DNA of 64,000 nucleotides from the NCBI GenBank assembly GCA_963847345.1, contig CAWJZU010000037.1:218679-282678 (forward strand), written 5' to 3'. The notes below the pieces were generated by a model. That model saw nothing but the letters and a program-made list of their open reading frames with translations. It was not told where the DNA came from and did not search any database. The DNA comes from DATARH01 sp963847345 (GTDB lineage: Bacteria; Pseudomonadota; Alphaproteobacteria; ATCC43930; CGMCC-115725). Both the position numbers and the translations under genes were made by a program. Below are positions 1 through 7,696 of the stretch, in pieces; the first letter of the stretch is position 1, and each line of letters starts with the position of its first letter.

Positions 1-1
1 A

Positions 2-307
2 AGCGCGACCGTCACGGCGCTCGGTCTGACCTTGTCGAACATCACCGAGGAGCTGAAGGGCAAGTTCTCGCTGAAGGACGACAAGGGAGCCGTCGTCGTC
101 GAGGTCGCCAGCGGCAGCCCGGCGGCGAAGAAAGGGCTCGAACCCGGCGATGTCATCCTGGAGGCCTCGCAACAGGAGATCAAGACCGCGGGCCAGATCA
201 CCGCGAAGATCGAGGAAGCCAAGCGGGCCGGCCGCAGCTCGATCCTGGTGCTGGTCGATCGCCAGGGCGAGCTGCGCTTTTTCGCGCTGCGCCTCGACCA
301 GGGTTGA
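2..307 (+). CDS. C-terminal PDZ domain of an HtrA/Deg-type serine protease (partial)
   Basis: The gene enters from the left edge and only its last 101 residues are visible. They form a PDZ domain, with the typical core GSPAAKKGLEPGDVILEA followed by a strand-helix segment and a hydrophobic end. In Deg/HtrA periplasmic proteases the last PDZ domain regulates the trypsin-like domain and recognises substrates. The catalytic domain lies outside the window, so another PDZ protein such as an RseP-like protease is not excluded, but the short tail after the domain fits Deg proteins best. The next gene is convergent, 23 bases away. Confidence 0.75.
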   Translation, partial: SATVTALGLTLSNITEELKGKFSLKDDKGAVVVEVASGSPAAKKGLEPGDVILEASQQEIKTAGQITAKIEEAKRAGRSSILVLVDRQGELRFFALRLDQG

Positions 308-330
308 CCCGAAAAGGAGCGGCGGGAGCT

Positions 331-1206
331 TCAGCCGGGATCGATTTCCGATTGCCGATATCCCTGGGCGTAGAGCAGCGCGGTCAGATCGGCGTGCTCG
401 ATGCGCGAGCGCGACGCGGCGGCGACCGCCGGTTTGGCATGGAACGCGACACCGAGCCCGGCCGCTTGCAGCATCGGCAGGTCGTTGGCGCCGTCGCCGA
501 CCGCCAGCGTGGCTGAGATCGGGACGCCCTCTTGCGCCGCGAGAGCGACGAGCGCGTCGCGTTTCGCGTCGCGATCGACGAGCGGTGTCCGCACCGTGCC
601 GGCGATCCGTCCCTCGGAGATGTCGAGGCAGTTGGCGACGACCCGGTCGAAGCCGAGCGAAGCAGCAATTGGCTCGGCGAAAACCGTGAAGCCGCCCGAG
701 ACCAGCGCGGTGCGCACGCCGGCGGCGCGCGATGTCGCGACGAGCGCGCGCGCGCCGGGCATTACGCGGATGCGCCGCGCCGCGTCATCGAGCACCGATA
801 CCGGCAGGTCCTTTAGCAACGCGACCCGTTCGGCGAGGGCGGCGGCGAAATCGAGTTCGCCGTTCATCGCGCGCCGCGTGATCTCGGCGACTTGGGGGCG
901 CATGCCGACGAAATCGGCCAGCTCGTCGAGCATCTCGTTCTCGATGATCGTCGATTCGAGATCGGCGACGAGGACCCGCTTGCGGCGCCCCGCGAGCGGC
1001 TGCGCGATGACGTCGATCGCGGCATCGCCGATGACGTCGCGGGCGGCGCATTCGGCCGTGTCGGGCGCAATGCTGCCGAGCGCGAGGTCGCACGCGATCC
1101 CCGGCGCGAGCCAGTCGGGTTCGGCTCGGATGTAGAGCACGGCGGCGATCGCAGCGGCGATGTCGGGCAGCGCGTCGGTTGAGCCGGACCCGCCGATCAG
1201 CGTCAT
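331..1206 (-). CDS. serB: phosphoserine phosphatase SerB
   Basis: A HAD-superfamily phosphatase that would catalyse the last step of serine synthesis, phosphoserine to serine. The 291-residue length fits two-domain SerB proteins. The N-terminal ~75 residues are the poorly conserved regulatory part. HAD motif I is ADLESTIIENEMLDELAD (residues 81-98), motif II lies in ALVSGGFTVFAEP, and motif IV is AVGDGANDLPML. Motif I reads D-L-E-S-T, so the usual second Asp (the general acid/base) is Glu (E84). The start chosen is the ATG at 1206; an in-frame GTG at 1218 would add four residues. It is transcribed divergently from the aminotransferase. Confidence 0.9.
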   Translation of the reverse strand: MTLIGGSGSTDALPDIAAAIAAVLYIRAEPDWLAPGIACDLALGSIAPDTAECAARDVIGDAAIDVIAQPLAGRRKRVLVADLESTIIENEMLDELADFVGMRPQVAEITRRAMNGELDFAAALAERVALLKDLPVSVLDDAARRIRVMPGARALVATSRAAGVRTALVSGGFTVFAEPIAASLGFDRVVANCLDISEGRIAGTVRTPLVDRDAKRDALVALAAQEGVPISATLAVGDGANDLPMLQAAGLGVAFHAKPAVAAASRSRIEHADLTALLYAQGYRQSEIDPG

Positions 1207-1302
1207 AATGCACGTCACTCTGACGGCTCCGCTGTTGCTACGCTCTTCACAGACAGACGGCTCGCGATTAGGTTAGAAGGCCTTCCACGCCGGATTCCCG
1301 AA

Positions 1303-2505
1303 ATGAGCTTTCTCGCCGACCGTCTCGCTCGCGTAAAGCCCTCGCCGACCATGGCGATCACCGCGCTTGCCACCGAGCTGAAAGCGGCCGGGCGCGACAT
1401 CATCAGCCTATCGGTCGGGGAACCCGATTTCGATACACCGCCGAACATCCAGGAGGCCGGCATCGCGGCCATAAGACGCGGTGAGACGCGTTACACCGTT
1501 TTCGACGGGCGCATCGAGCTGAAGCGCGCGATCTGCGCCAAGTTCGAGCGCGAGAATGGCCTAAAATACAACACCTCGCAGATCACGGTCAGCAGCGGCG
1601 GCAAGCAGGTCTTGTACAACGCGATGGTCGCGACGCTGTCGCCCGGCGACGAGGTCGTGATCCCGGCGCCGTATTGGGTGTCGTATCCGGAGATGGTGCT
1701 GCTGTGCGACGGCGAGCCGGTGCCGGTCGCCTGCCCGCAGAACAACGGCTTCAAGCTGCGCCCCGATGACCTCGACACGGCGATCACGCCAAGGACGAAG
1801 TGGCTGATCCTGAACTCACCTTCGAACCCGACCGGCGCTGCCTATAGCGAAAGCGAGCTGAGGGAATTGGCCGAGGTGTTGCTAAAGCACGAGCATGTCT
1901 GGGTCATGACCGACGACATGTACGAGCACGTCGTCTATGACGATTTTCCCTATCGGACGATCGCGCAGGTCGAGCCGCGGCTTTACGACCGCACGCTGAC
2001 CGTCAACGGCGTTTCGAAGGCGTATTGCATGACCGGCTGGCGGATCGGCTATGGCGGCGGCCCGACCCACCTGATCAAGGCGATGGGCGCGATCCAGTCG
2101 AATTCGACGGCGAACCCGTGCTCGATCAGCCAGGCCGCCGCGATCGAGGCGCTGACCGGGCCGCAGGATTTTATTCCGAAGCACCAGGGGCTGTTTAAGG
2201 AACGGCGCGACCTCGTCGTCGACTGGCTTAATCGCATTCCGGGTCTGCATTGCCACCGGCCGGACGGGGCGTTCTACGTCTATCCGTCCTGCGCCGGGAC
2301 GCTCGGCAAGCAAACCGCGGACGGCAAGGTGATCGAGACCGACGAGGATTTCGTTCGCTATCTGCTGGAGGCCGAGGGGGTGGCGGTCGTGCATGGCGGC
2401 GCGTTCGGGCTCGCGCCGCATTTCCGCATCTCCTACGCGACCTCGACCGAGGAATTGCGCGACGCCTGCACCCGCATCGAACGCGCCTGCCGCGCGCTGG
2501 TGTAA
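1303..2505 (+). CDS. aatA: aspartate aminotransferase, class I fold, PLP-dependent
   Basis: A 400-residue fold-type I aminotransferase of the prokaryotic aspartate aminotransferase (I-gamma) type. It would interconvert aspartate plus 2-oxoglutarate with oxaloacetate plus glutamate in the cytoplasm. Visible landmarks are the N-terminal SVGEPDFDTP, the SPSNPTG loop (N175), the PLP-ring Asp region around D204, the Schiff-base lysine K239 in NGVSKAYCMTGWRIGYG, and a C-terminal arginine in APHFRISYATS. Length matches the family. An aromatic or prephenate aminotransferase of the same subgroup cannot be excluded from sequence alone. Confidence 0.9.
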   Translation: MSFLADRLARVKPSPTMAITALATELKAAGRDIISLSVGEPDFDTPPNIQEAGIAAIRRGETRYTVFDGRIELKRAICAKFERENGLKYNTSQITVSSGGKQVLYNAMVATLSPGDEVVIPAPYWVSYPEMVLLCDGEPVPVACPQNNGFKLRPDDLDTAITPRTKWLILNSPSNPTGAAYSESELRELAEVLLKHEHVWVMTDDMYEHVVYDDFPYRTIAQVEPRLYDRTLTVNGVSKAYCMTGWRIGYGGGPTHLIKAMGAIQSNSTANPCSISQAAAIEALTGPQDFIPKHQGLFKERRDLVVDWLNRIPGLHCHRPDGAFYVYPSCAGTLGKQTADGKVIETDEDFVRYLLEAEGVAVVHGGAFGLAPHFRISYATSTEELRDACTRIERACRALV

Positions 2506-2520
2506 CCGCGGCAAGAACAA

Positions 2521-2637
2521 GCAACTCCGTGCCCGGTCTTGAGCCGGGCACCCGTGTCTTGTCGGGAGTTGCGAAGAAGCGGATGCCGACCGATCGAATC
2601 CGTGGGCTGAAGGCCCACGGATCAAGCCCGGGCTTGA
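2521..2637. repeat. three consecutive perfect palindromes downstream of the aminotransferase
   Basis: The gap after aatA holds three adjacent perfect palindromes. The first is a nested pair: an outer stem GCAACTCC (2521-2528) with GGAGTTGC (2565-2572), enclosing GTGCCCGG (2529-2536) with CCGGGCAC (2544-2551). The second is TCCGTGGGC (2599-2607) with GCCCACGGA (2613-2621). The third is the self-complementary TCAAGCCCGGGCTTGA (2622-2637). No T-run follows, so this is more like a dispersed palindromic repeat than an intrinsic terminator. Confidence 0.7.
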
Positions 2638-2713
2638 CGAAATTACCGGCAGGTACGCAAGGAGCTGCTATCCTTGCCTATCGTCTCGCCGGCCCTCGCG
2701 ATCGGAATTCGTC

Positions 2714-3895
2714 ATGCTTACGACCACAAGCGACATGATCCTGCCGACCGCGATCACCGGGTCGTATCCGCGCCCTTTGTGGTACGACGCGAACCTGCAG
2801 GGCCGCTCGTTCAAAACGATGTTGGGCGATTCGCTGTTCCGCGAGCAGTATCTCGACGCGGTTACGGCGATCATCAACGCGCAGGAAGCGGCCGGTCTCG
2901 ACATCGTGACCGACGGCGACAGCCGGTTCGATCTCGCGGTCGGCGGCAAGTCGTGGTTCTTCTATCCGATCGAGCGGCTGGGCGGCGTCACCGGCCACCG
3001 CGACACCTCGCGCGGCTGGATGCGGCGCCAAGGCGCCGGGCTGCGGCCGGGAAAAATCCTGTGGGAAGTGCAGGAGGCCTATCAGCCGGGCGTCGTCACC
3101 GACAAGCTGACCCGCGGCCCGCTCGAATACACCGCGATCTGGCAGGTGGCGCAGCGTCTCACCGACAAGCCGGTCAAGTTCGGCGCGATCTGCGCTCCCG
3201 GCATCGCCAGCATGCTGTGGGACGAGCATTACCACGACGACAAGGCGCTGATCCTCGATCTCTGCGATATCATGAACGCCGAGTTCAAGGAGCTGGCCGC
3301 GGCCGGCTGCCCGGTGATCCAGGTCGAGGAACCGCGCCACCACGGCATGACGACGCTGCCCGATTGCTCCGACGGCGATCTCGAATTCCAGACCGAGGCG
3401 TTCAACCGCCAGCTCGACGGGGTGAACGCGGAGATCTGGGTGCATTGCTGCTGGGGCAACCCGAACCAGCAGCGCGTCTACGACCCGGTGCCGAGCTACG
3501 AGCGCGCCCTGCCGCATCTGCTGCAGCTTAAGTGCGACGTGATCACGTTCGAATCCGCCTCGACCGGCGGCAAGGATCTGTCGCTGTTCGCGAAATACCC
3601 GACCGACAAGAAGATCGGCATCGGCGTCGTCAGCCATACCGACACGGTCGTCGAGCCGCCCGAAAAGGTCGCGAACCTGATCCGCAAGGCGCTCGAATAC
3701 ATTCCGAAAGAGCGTCTCGTCATCACGACCGATTGCGGTTTCGGCCGCGAGGGCCTGTCACGCCGCATCGCCTATTACAAATGCGTGGCATTGGTTGAGG
3801 GCACCAACATCGTGCGCCGCGAACTGGGCCTGCCGGAGGCTCGGATACGCGCCGCCGACCCGCGTCTCTATTTCGCGACGGCGCGCGGCGCCTAA
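2714..3895 (+). CDS. MetE-like core methyltransferase (cobalamin-independent methionine synthase family)
   Basis: A 393-residue single-domain protein of the UROD/MetE-like family, corresponding to the C-terminal catalytic barrel of MetE and lacking the N-terminal half of the ~750-residue enzyme. The zinc-thiol site is visible: VHCCWGNPN near residue 240 supplies His/Cys and TTDCGFG near residue 340 supplies the second Cys. ITGSYPRP near the N-terminus also fits. Likely role is zinc-dependent transfer to or from a thiol, either methyl transfer to homocysteine or another thiol alkylation such as the epoxyalkane:CoM transferase branch; the substrate is not decidable here. A paralogue starts at 59036. 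An in-frame ATG at 2735 is an alternative start. Confidence 0.8.
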   Translation: MLTTTSDMILPTAITGSYPRPLWYDANLQGRSFKTMLGDSLFREQYLDAVTAIINAQEAAGLDIVTDGDSRFDLAVGGKSWFFYPIERLGGVTGHRDTSRGWMRRQGAGLRPGKILWEVQEAYQPGVVTDKLTRGPLEYTAIWQVAQRLTDKPVKFGAICAPGIASMLWDEHYHDDKALILDLCDIMNAEFKELAAAGCPVIQVEEPRHHGMTTLPDCSDGDLEFQTEAFNRQLDGVNAEIWVHCCWGNPNQQRVYDPVPSYERALPHLLQLKCDVITFESASTGGKDLSLFAKYPTDKKIGIGVVSHTDTVVEPPEKVANLIRKALEYIPKERLVITTDCGFGREGLSRRIAYYKCVALVEGTNIVRRELGLPEARIRAADPRLYFATARGA

Positions 3896-4002
3896 CGCTC
3901 CGCTGCCGTCAGCTGCGTCCGGCATCGCGCCGCATTGACGTCGCCTGCCGCTGGGCCATTGTCCCCGGGCGCGTTCGGGCCATCTCGGAGAAATCATCGA
4001 AA

Positions 4003-4641
4003 ATGCAGGCAATGTTTCACCGCCGTCAGATGCTCGGGGCGGCGCTTCTGCTGTTCCTGTCGGCCGCGGCCGAGGCGGCGGCGCCGGCACCGGCGCAGCT
4101 CACCGCCCAGGACACGCTCGAACTGCAGCGCATCGCCGCGTATCTGAACAATATCCGCACGATGACGGCGCGGTTTCAGCAGGTCGCGAGCAACGGGACC
4201 AGCACCGGGCGGCTGTGGGTGGCGCGTCCCGGCCGCATGCGCTTCGAGTATGACCCGCCCACCCAGATCGCGCTGCTCGCCGATACCCAGAGCGTATATT
4301 ATTGGGACAAGGAGCTAAACCAGACGTCCAAATACGAGCTGCGGCAGACGCCGGCATGGTTCTTCCTGCGCGATCCGATCAGCTTCGGCGGCGATGTCGT
4401 CGTAACCCGATTCGAGCGCGCCGGCGGCATCATCCGGGTCACGGTGGTCGAGAGCGCCCACGCGGATCTCGGATCGCTGACGCTGGTACTCCGCGAGAAC
4501 CCGCTCGCCTTGGTGCAGTGGATTGTGGTCGATCAGCAGGGCAAGACAACCACGGTATCACTGTATGATACGCAATTCGGGGTGGCGCTTGATCCGGGGA
4601 TGTTCCAGTATGGATCGCTGTTCGCCGGACCCAGGCGCTAG
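4003..4641 (+). CDS. lolA: outer-membrane lipoprotein carrier LolA
   Basis: A 212-residue periplasmic chaperone that ferries lipoproteins from the LolCDE complex to the outer membrane. The N-terminus is a classical signal peptide (MQAMFHRRQ, then a Leu/Ala-rich core ending at AEAAA, residues 1-27). The LolA core is visible: TMTARFQQV, then GRLWVARPGRMRFEYDPP, then a YDTQFGVALD-type C-terminal strand. A GGAG-like ribosome site precedes the ATG. In alphaproteobacteria lolA is commonly close to xthA, as here, with one hydrolase gene in between. Confidence 0.9.
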   Translation: MQAMFHRRQMLGAALLLFLSAAAEAAAPAPAQLTAQDTLELQRIAAYLNNIRTMTARFQQVASNGTSTGRLWVARPGRMRFEYDPPTQIALLADTQSVYYWDKELNQTSKYELRQTPAWFFLRDPISFGGDVVVTRFERAGGIIRVTVVESAHADLGSLTLVLRENPLALVQWIVVDQQGKTTTVSLYDTQFGVALDPGMFQYGSLFAGPRR

Positions 4642-4665
4642 GCCCAATCGAAAAGAGCGAAAATA

Positions 4666-5445
4666 ATGTCCGGTCGCAGTCTTCCGCTTATCGGCATTCC
4701 GTCTTGCATTCGCACGATCCACGAGCGTGGATTTCATACCGTCAGCGAGCACTATACGGCAGCCGTCATCGCGGTCGCGGAATGCCTGCCGGTCCTGATC
4801 CCGGCGGTGGGGCCGAAAACCGATTGCACCGCGCTGCTTGATCGGATCGACGGCTTGCTCTTGACCGGCAGCCCGTCGAATGTAGAGCCGCACCATTATG
4901 GCGGGCCGCCGAGCATGGAAGGCACGCTGCACGACCCCGACCGCGACGCGACGACATTGCCGCTGATTCGCGAGGCGGTGCGCCGCGACATGCCGGTGCT
5001 GGCGATCTGCCGCGGCATCCAGGAGCTGAACGTCGCGCTCGGCGGCAGCCTGTACCAGCGTATTTTCGAAATGCCGGAGCGGTTCAACCATCGCCGGCGG
5101 CGGCGCGACATGACGATGGAGGAGCGCTACGCGCCCTCTCATCCGGTCGCGCTCACCGAAGGCGGCCGGTTGGCCGAACTGATCGGCGCCGAGGAGATCA
5201 TGGTCAATTCGCTGCACGGGCAGGGCATCGACCAGCCCGCCCCCGGGCTGCTCGTCGAGGCGGTCGCGCCCGATGGCCAAATCGAGGCGGTCAGTTTGCC
5301 GGGCGCGCGCTTTGTTGTCGGCGTGCAGTGGCACCCGGAATACCGGGCGGCCGAGAACCCGATGTCGCGGGCATTATTTGGCGCTTTTGCGCATGCCTGC
5401 CATGCAACTGACGCGCAAGATGCGGCGAACCGTCGCGCAGCTTAA
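4666..5445 (+). CDS. class I glutamine amidotransferase-like hydrolase (peptidase C26, PuuD-like)
   Basis: A 259-residue protein of the gamma-glutamyl-gamma-aminobutyrate hydrolase family. The nucleophilic Cys is C115 in LAICRGIQELN and the His/Glu of the triad are H223 and E225 in VGVQWHPEY. PuuD cleaves gamma-glutamyl-GABA in putrescine breakdown. No other puu genes lie next to it, and the FAD oxidoreductase at 37310 is too far away to count as context, so the precise substrate is open. It starts 24 bases after lolA and may be cotranscribed. Confidence 0.85.
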   Translation: MSGRSLPLIGIPSCIRTIHERGFHTVSEHYTAAVIAVAECLPVLIPAVGPKTDCTALLDRIDGLLLTGSPSNVEPHHYGGPPSMEGTLHDPDRDATTLPLIREAVRRDMPVLAICRGIQELNVALGGSLYQRIFEMPERFNHRRRRRDMTMEERYAPSHPVALTEGGRLAELIGAEEIMVNSLHGQGIDQPAPGLLVEAVAPDGQIEAVSLPGARFVVGVQWHPEYRAAENPMSRALFGAFAHACHATDAQDAANRRAA

Positions 5446-5558
5446 GCTTGAATTTTTGAAAGTTCCCGATTTGTGCATGCGATATTTGCCGGGGACGCAT
5501 GCGTTTCCGGCATCTTCCGCAATTGTCCCGGGCTAACCATGTTAGCGGCCAGAAGCGG

Positions 5559-5680
5559 AGAGGGCCTCGAAGCCCTCTTACAAACCGGCCCCGTCTCCCC
5601 TGCGGGTTCGGATTTCCCCAAGCGCTTCTGACAAGCAGGCGCCCGGTCCTCCCCCCGACCGGGCGTCTTTGCTTTTGCAA
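5559..5680 (+). ncRNA. candidate small RNA with C-rich hairpin loops and an intrinsic terminator
   Basis: The 347-base gap 5446-5792 has no convincing gene but holds three hairpins on the plus strand. The first is AGAGGGC (5559-5565) with GCCCTCT (5572-5578). The second is CCCG (5590-5593) with CGGG (5603-5606), exposing loop TCTCCCCTG. The third is a strong 9-bp stem CGCCCGGTC (5640-5648) with GACCGGGCG (5657-5665), loop CTCCCCCC, followed by a T-rich tract. Two of the three loops display C-rich anti-Shine-Dalgarno-like sequences, as known in several alphaproteobacterial sRNA families. It could instead be only the terminator of the upstream gene. No promoter was identified. Confidence 0.45.
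5640..5676 (+). terminator. intrinsic terminator upstream of xthA
   Basis: A 9-bp GC-rich perfect stem (5640-5648 with 5657-5665) with an 8-base C-rich loop, followed by TCTTTGCTTTT. It would end transcription of either the candidate small RNA or the lolA-hydrolase unit. Confidence 0.7.
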
Positions 5681-5792
5681 TATCGATGTTCAGGCATTGC
5701 CGGCCGGTCGCGCGCAACGCAATCTTGCGGCCCCAATGATTGCGGCCCTTGGTTATAGGTCTGGTTGTAGGCCCCTGGCGCGGAGCGGCACG

Positions 5793-6584
5793 TTGCGTCT
5801 GATCACCTGGAACATCAACTCGGTGCGGCTGCGTCTCGATCTGGTGCGCCGGCTCATCGAAGAGCAGCAGCCCGACATCCTCTGCCTGCAGGAAACCAAG
5901 ACCCCGGACGAGCATTTTCCCCGCGCGGAGTTTGCTGCGCTCGGCTATCGCGACATGCTCGCGCACGGCATGAAGGGCTATAACGGGGTTGCGATTCTGT
6001 CGCGAGTGCCCTTTGCGGCGGCGACGACGCGGGCGTGGTGCGCGCGTGCCGACTGCCGCCACGCGATCGTCGAGCTGCCCGGCGGAATCGAGCTCCACAA
6101 CATATACGTGCCCGCCGGTGGCGATGTGCCCGATCCGGAGGCCAATCCGAAATTCGCGCACAAGCTGCAGTTCCTCGACGAACTGACCGCGTGGTTCGCC
6201 GCCGAGCGCGGCGCCAACGGGCGCTCGATGATCGCGGTCGGCGACCTCAACATCGCGCCGCTCGAAACCGATGTGTGGTCACACAAGCAACTCCTTACCG
6301 TCGTCAGCCACACGCCGGTCGAGATCGAGCGGCTCGGTGCCCTGCAACATGCCGGCGGATTTGTCGACGCGGTGCGCCATTTCGTGCCGCCGGAGCAGCG
6401 GCTTTATACCTGGTGGAGCTACCGCAACCGCGACTGGGCGGCGAGCGATCGCGGCCGCCGCCTCGATCATATCTGGGTGACGCCGGCGCTGGTCGGCGGC
6501 TTGACGGCGGCGCAGGTCCATCGCGACATCCGCGGCTGGGAAAAAGGCTCCGACCACGTTCCGGTGATGATCGACCTGGCTTGA
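5793..6584 (+). CDS. xthA: exodeoxyribonuclease III
   Basis: A 263-residue endonuclease/exonuclease/phosphatase-fold AP endonuclease acting in base-excision repair. Motifs are RLITWNINSVRLRL at the N-terminus, the metal-binding Glu in LCLQETK, VGDLNIAP in the middle, LDHIWVT, and the catalytic His in GSDHVPVMIDL at the end. The frame is open from 5499, but family alignment and a GGAG site 8 bases upstream make the TTG at 5793 the likely start. The reading upstream of that is the hairpin-rich spacer. Confidence 0.92.
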   Translation: MRLITWNINSVRLRLDLVRRLIEEQQPDILCLQETKTPDEHFPRAEFAALGYRDMLAHGMKGYNGVAILSRVPFAAATTRAWCARADCRHAIVELPGGIELHNIYVPAGGDVPDPEANPKFAHKLQFLDELTAWFAAERGANGRSMIAVGDLNIAPLETDVWSHKQLLTVVSHTPVEIERLGALQHAGGFVDAVRHFVPPEQRLYTWWSYRNRDWAASDRGRRLDHIWVTPALVGGLTAAQVHRDIRGWEKGSDHVPVMIDLA

Positions 6585-6592
6585 ACAGCGGA

Positions 6593-6642
6593 AACCGGGT
6601 CTGCGCCCGGACCTTTTGGCCGACTGCCGGCGGGACGCCGGC
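6593..6642. terminator. hairpins between convergent xthA and methyltransferase genes
   Basis: CCGGG (6595-6599) with CCCGG (6606-6610) is followed by ACCTTTT, and GCCGGCG (6626-6632) pairs with CGCCGGC (6636-6642) around a 3-base loop. The two genes converge here, so these probably separate their transcripts. Confidence 0.45.
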
Positions 6643-6662
6643 GGTTCCGAGCGCTCTTTGCG

Positions 6663-7151
6663 CTAAATCCGGCGGTAAAGGTGATAGCGGCCCGGAGCGA
6701 GATTATCGGGGAGCGGCAGGGCCGCGAGTTCCGGCGCCGCAATCGCCGGATCGCTGACCAGGATGCCGCCGCGGCAGAGCAGCGGCACGATGTTCGGCGT
6801 CAGGTTCGCGGCGAGCGCCAGATTGGCGGCGCTGTCGCCGGTGCCGGCGTCGAAATGCGCCAGCGCGACGCGCCCACCAAATCGGCTTTCCAGCCCCGGC
6901 AGGGTCTCGCGCATGTCGCCGAGGATCAGAAATTCCGGGGGCGGCACGCAATCGGGATGGGCCGCGACCTGCCGTTCGCAGACATGGATCTCACGATCCG
7001 GGAACAGCGTGCGTAGGTGGTCATAGGTGCGCCCGTTGCCGAGCCCCAGCTCCAGCACGATCCCGTCCAGCCCGCTTATCAGCTCCGCTGCCCGGTCGAG
7101 GCAGGCGCGCTGCGCCTCGAGCCGCCTGATAAAGCTGTCGAGGCGGCTCAT
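6663..7151 (-). CDS. class I SAM-dependent methyltransferase-like protein
   Basis: A 162-residue protein with a Rossmann-type glycine motif, VLELGLGNGRTYDHLR, after an N-terminal helix. An acidic residue at the end of strand 2 follows (HVCERQ), as expected for SAM binding. It lacks an obvious substrate domain and is short for the fold. Its ATG overlaps the stop of the cyclic-nucleotide-binding gene (ATGA), so the two are translationally coupled. It ends the leftward operon that begins with the ABC exporter at 10468. Its acceptor is unknown; a glycan or lipid precursor of this locus is an inference only. Confidence 0.7.
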   Translation of the reverse strand: MSRLDSFIRRLEAQRACLDRAAELISGLDGIVLELGLGNGRTYDHLRTLFPDREIHVCERQVAAHPDCVPPPEFLILGDMRETLPGLESRFGGRVALAHFDAGTGDSAANLALAANLTPNIVPLLCRGGILVSDPAIAAPELAALPLPDNLAPGRYHLYRRI

Positions 7152-7651
7152 TCGGCCGCGTTCGAGCGCAACCGGGTGGGCGGCTCGTCTTCGCGCAATT
7201 GGCGAAGCTCGGAAAGAGCCGTGCGCAGCTGCTGGTTCGTCAGTTCGAGGCGGTGCGCCAGCTCGCGCATGATCGAGACCGCCATGTTCGGAAACTCGCG
7301 CACCATCCGCAGAAACGGCTCTTTGGCGATGCGCAGCGCGACGAGCCGGGTTTTCGCCCGCACCGTCGCGGTGCGCGGCACGTCGCACAAAATCGCCATT
7401 TCGCCCAGGATATCGTGCGGCCCCAACGTCGCGATGGTGACCGGCCCGGTTGGCGTCTCGACGAGAATGTCCGCCTCGCCCTCGATGATCAGATAGGCTG
7501 CGTCGGCGCCGTCGCCCTGCTTGAACAGGGTGTTGCCGCCATCGAAGGCGACCCTCTGGCTCATGAAGGCCAGCAGCTTGAGCCGCGGCGCCTCCATGTC
7601 GGCGAAAAACGGGATCTGCCGAAGCAGCTCGAATTCCTGTACCAAACTCAC
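7148..7651 (-). CDS. cyclic-nucleotide-binding domain protein
   Basis: A 167-residue protein consisting almost entirely of one CNB domain (about residues 8-120). It has the beta-roll glycine pattern (FKQGDGADAAYLIIEGEA) and a phosphate-binding-cassette region (LGEMAILCDVPRTATVRA) with the conserved Glu and the PRTAT run. No DNA-binding helix-turn-helix follows; instead there is a ~45-residue helical tail. It therefore looks like a sensory or regulatory subunit and not a CRP-type transcription factor. It lies between the ABC exporter (46 bases away) and the overlapping methyltransferase, so it may tune export or modification. Ligand specificity is not predictable. Confidence 0.8.
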   Translation of the reverse strand: MSLVQEFELLRQIPFFADMEAPRLKLLAFMSQRVAFDGGNTLFKQGDGADAAYLIIEGEADILVETPTGPVTIATLGPHDILGEMAILCDVPRTATVRAKTRLVALRIAKEPFLRMVREFPNMAVSIMRELAHRLELTNQQLRTALSELRQLREDEPPTRLRSNAAE

Positions 7652-7696
7652 GTCTGCGACTCCTCCCCGGTTTTCCGCGCTGCCGCGCCGGTTTCG

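Noticed and set aside
5581..5640. tRNA-like GGGTTCGGATT stretch before xthA
   Set aside because: No acceptor or anticodon stem could be drawn around it; the hairpins fit a small RNA or terminator better.
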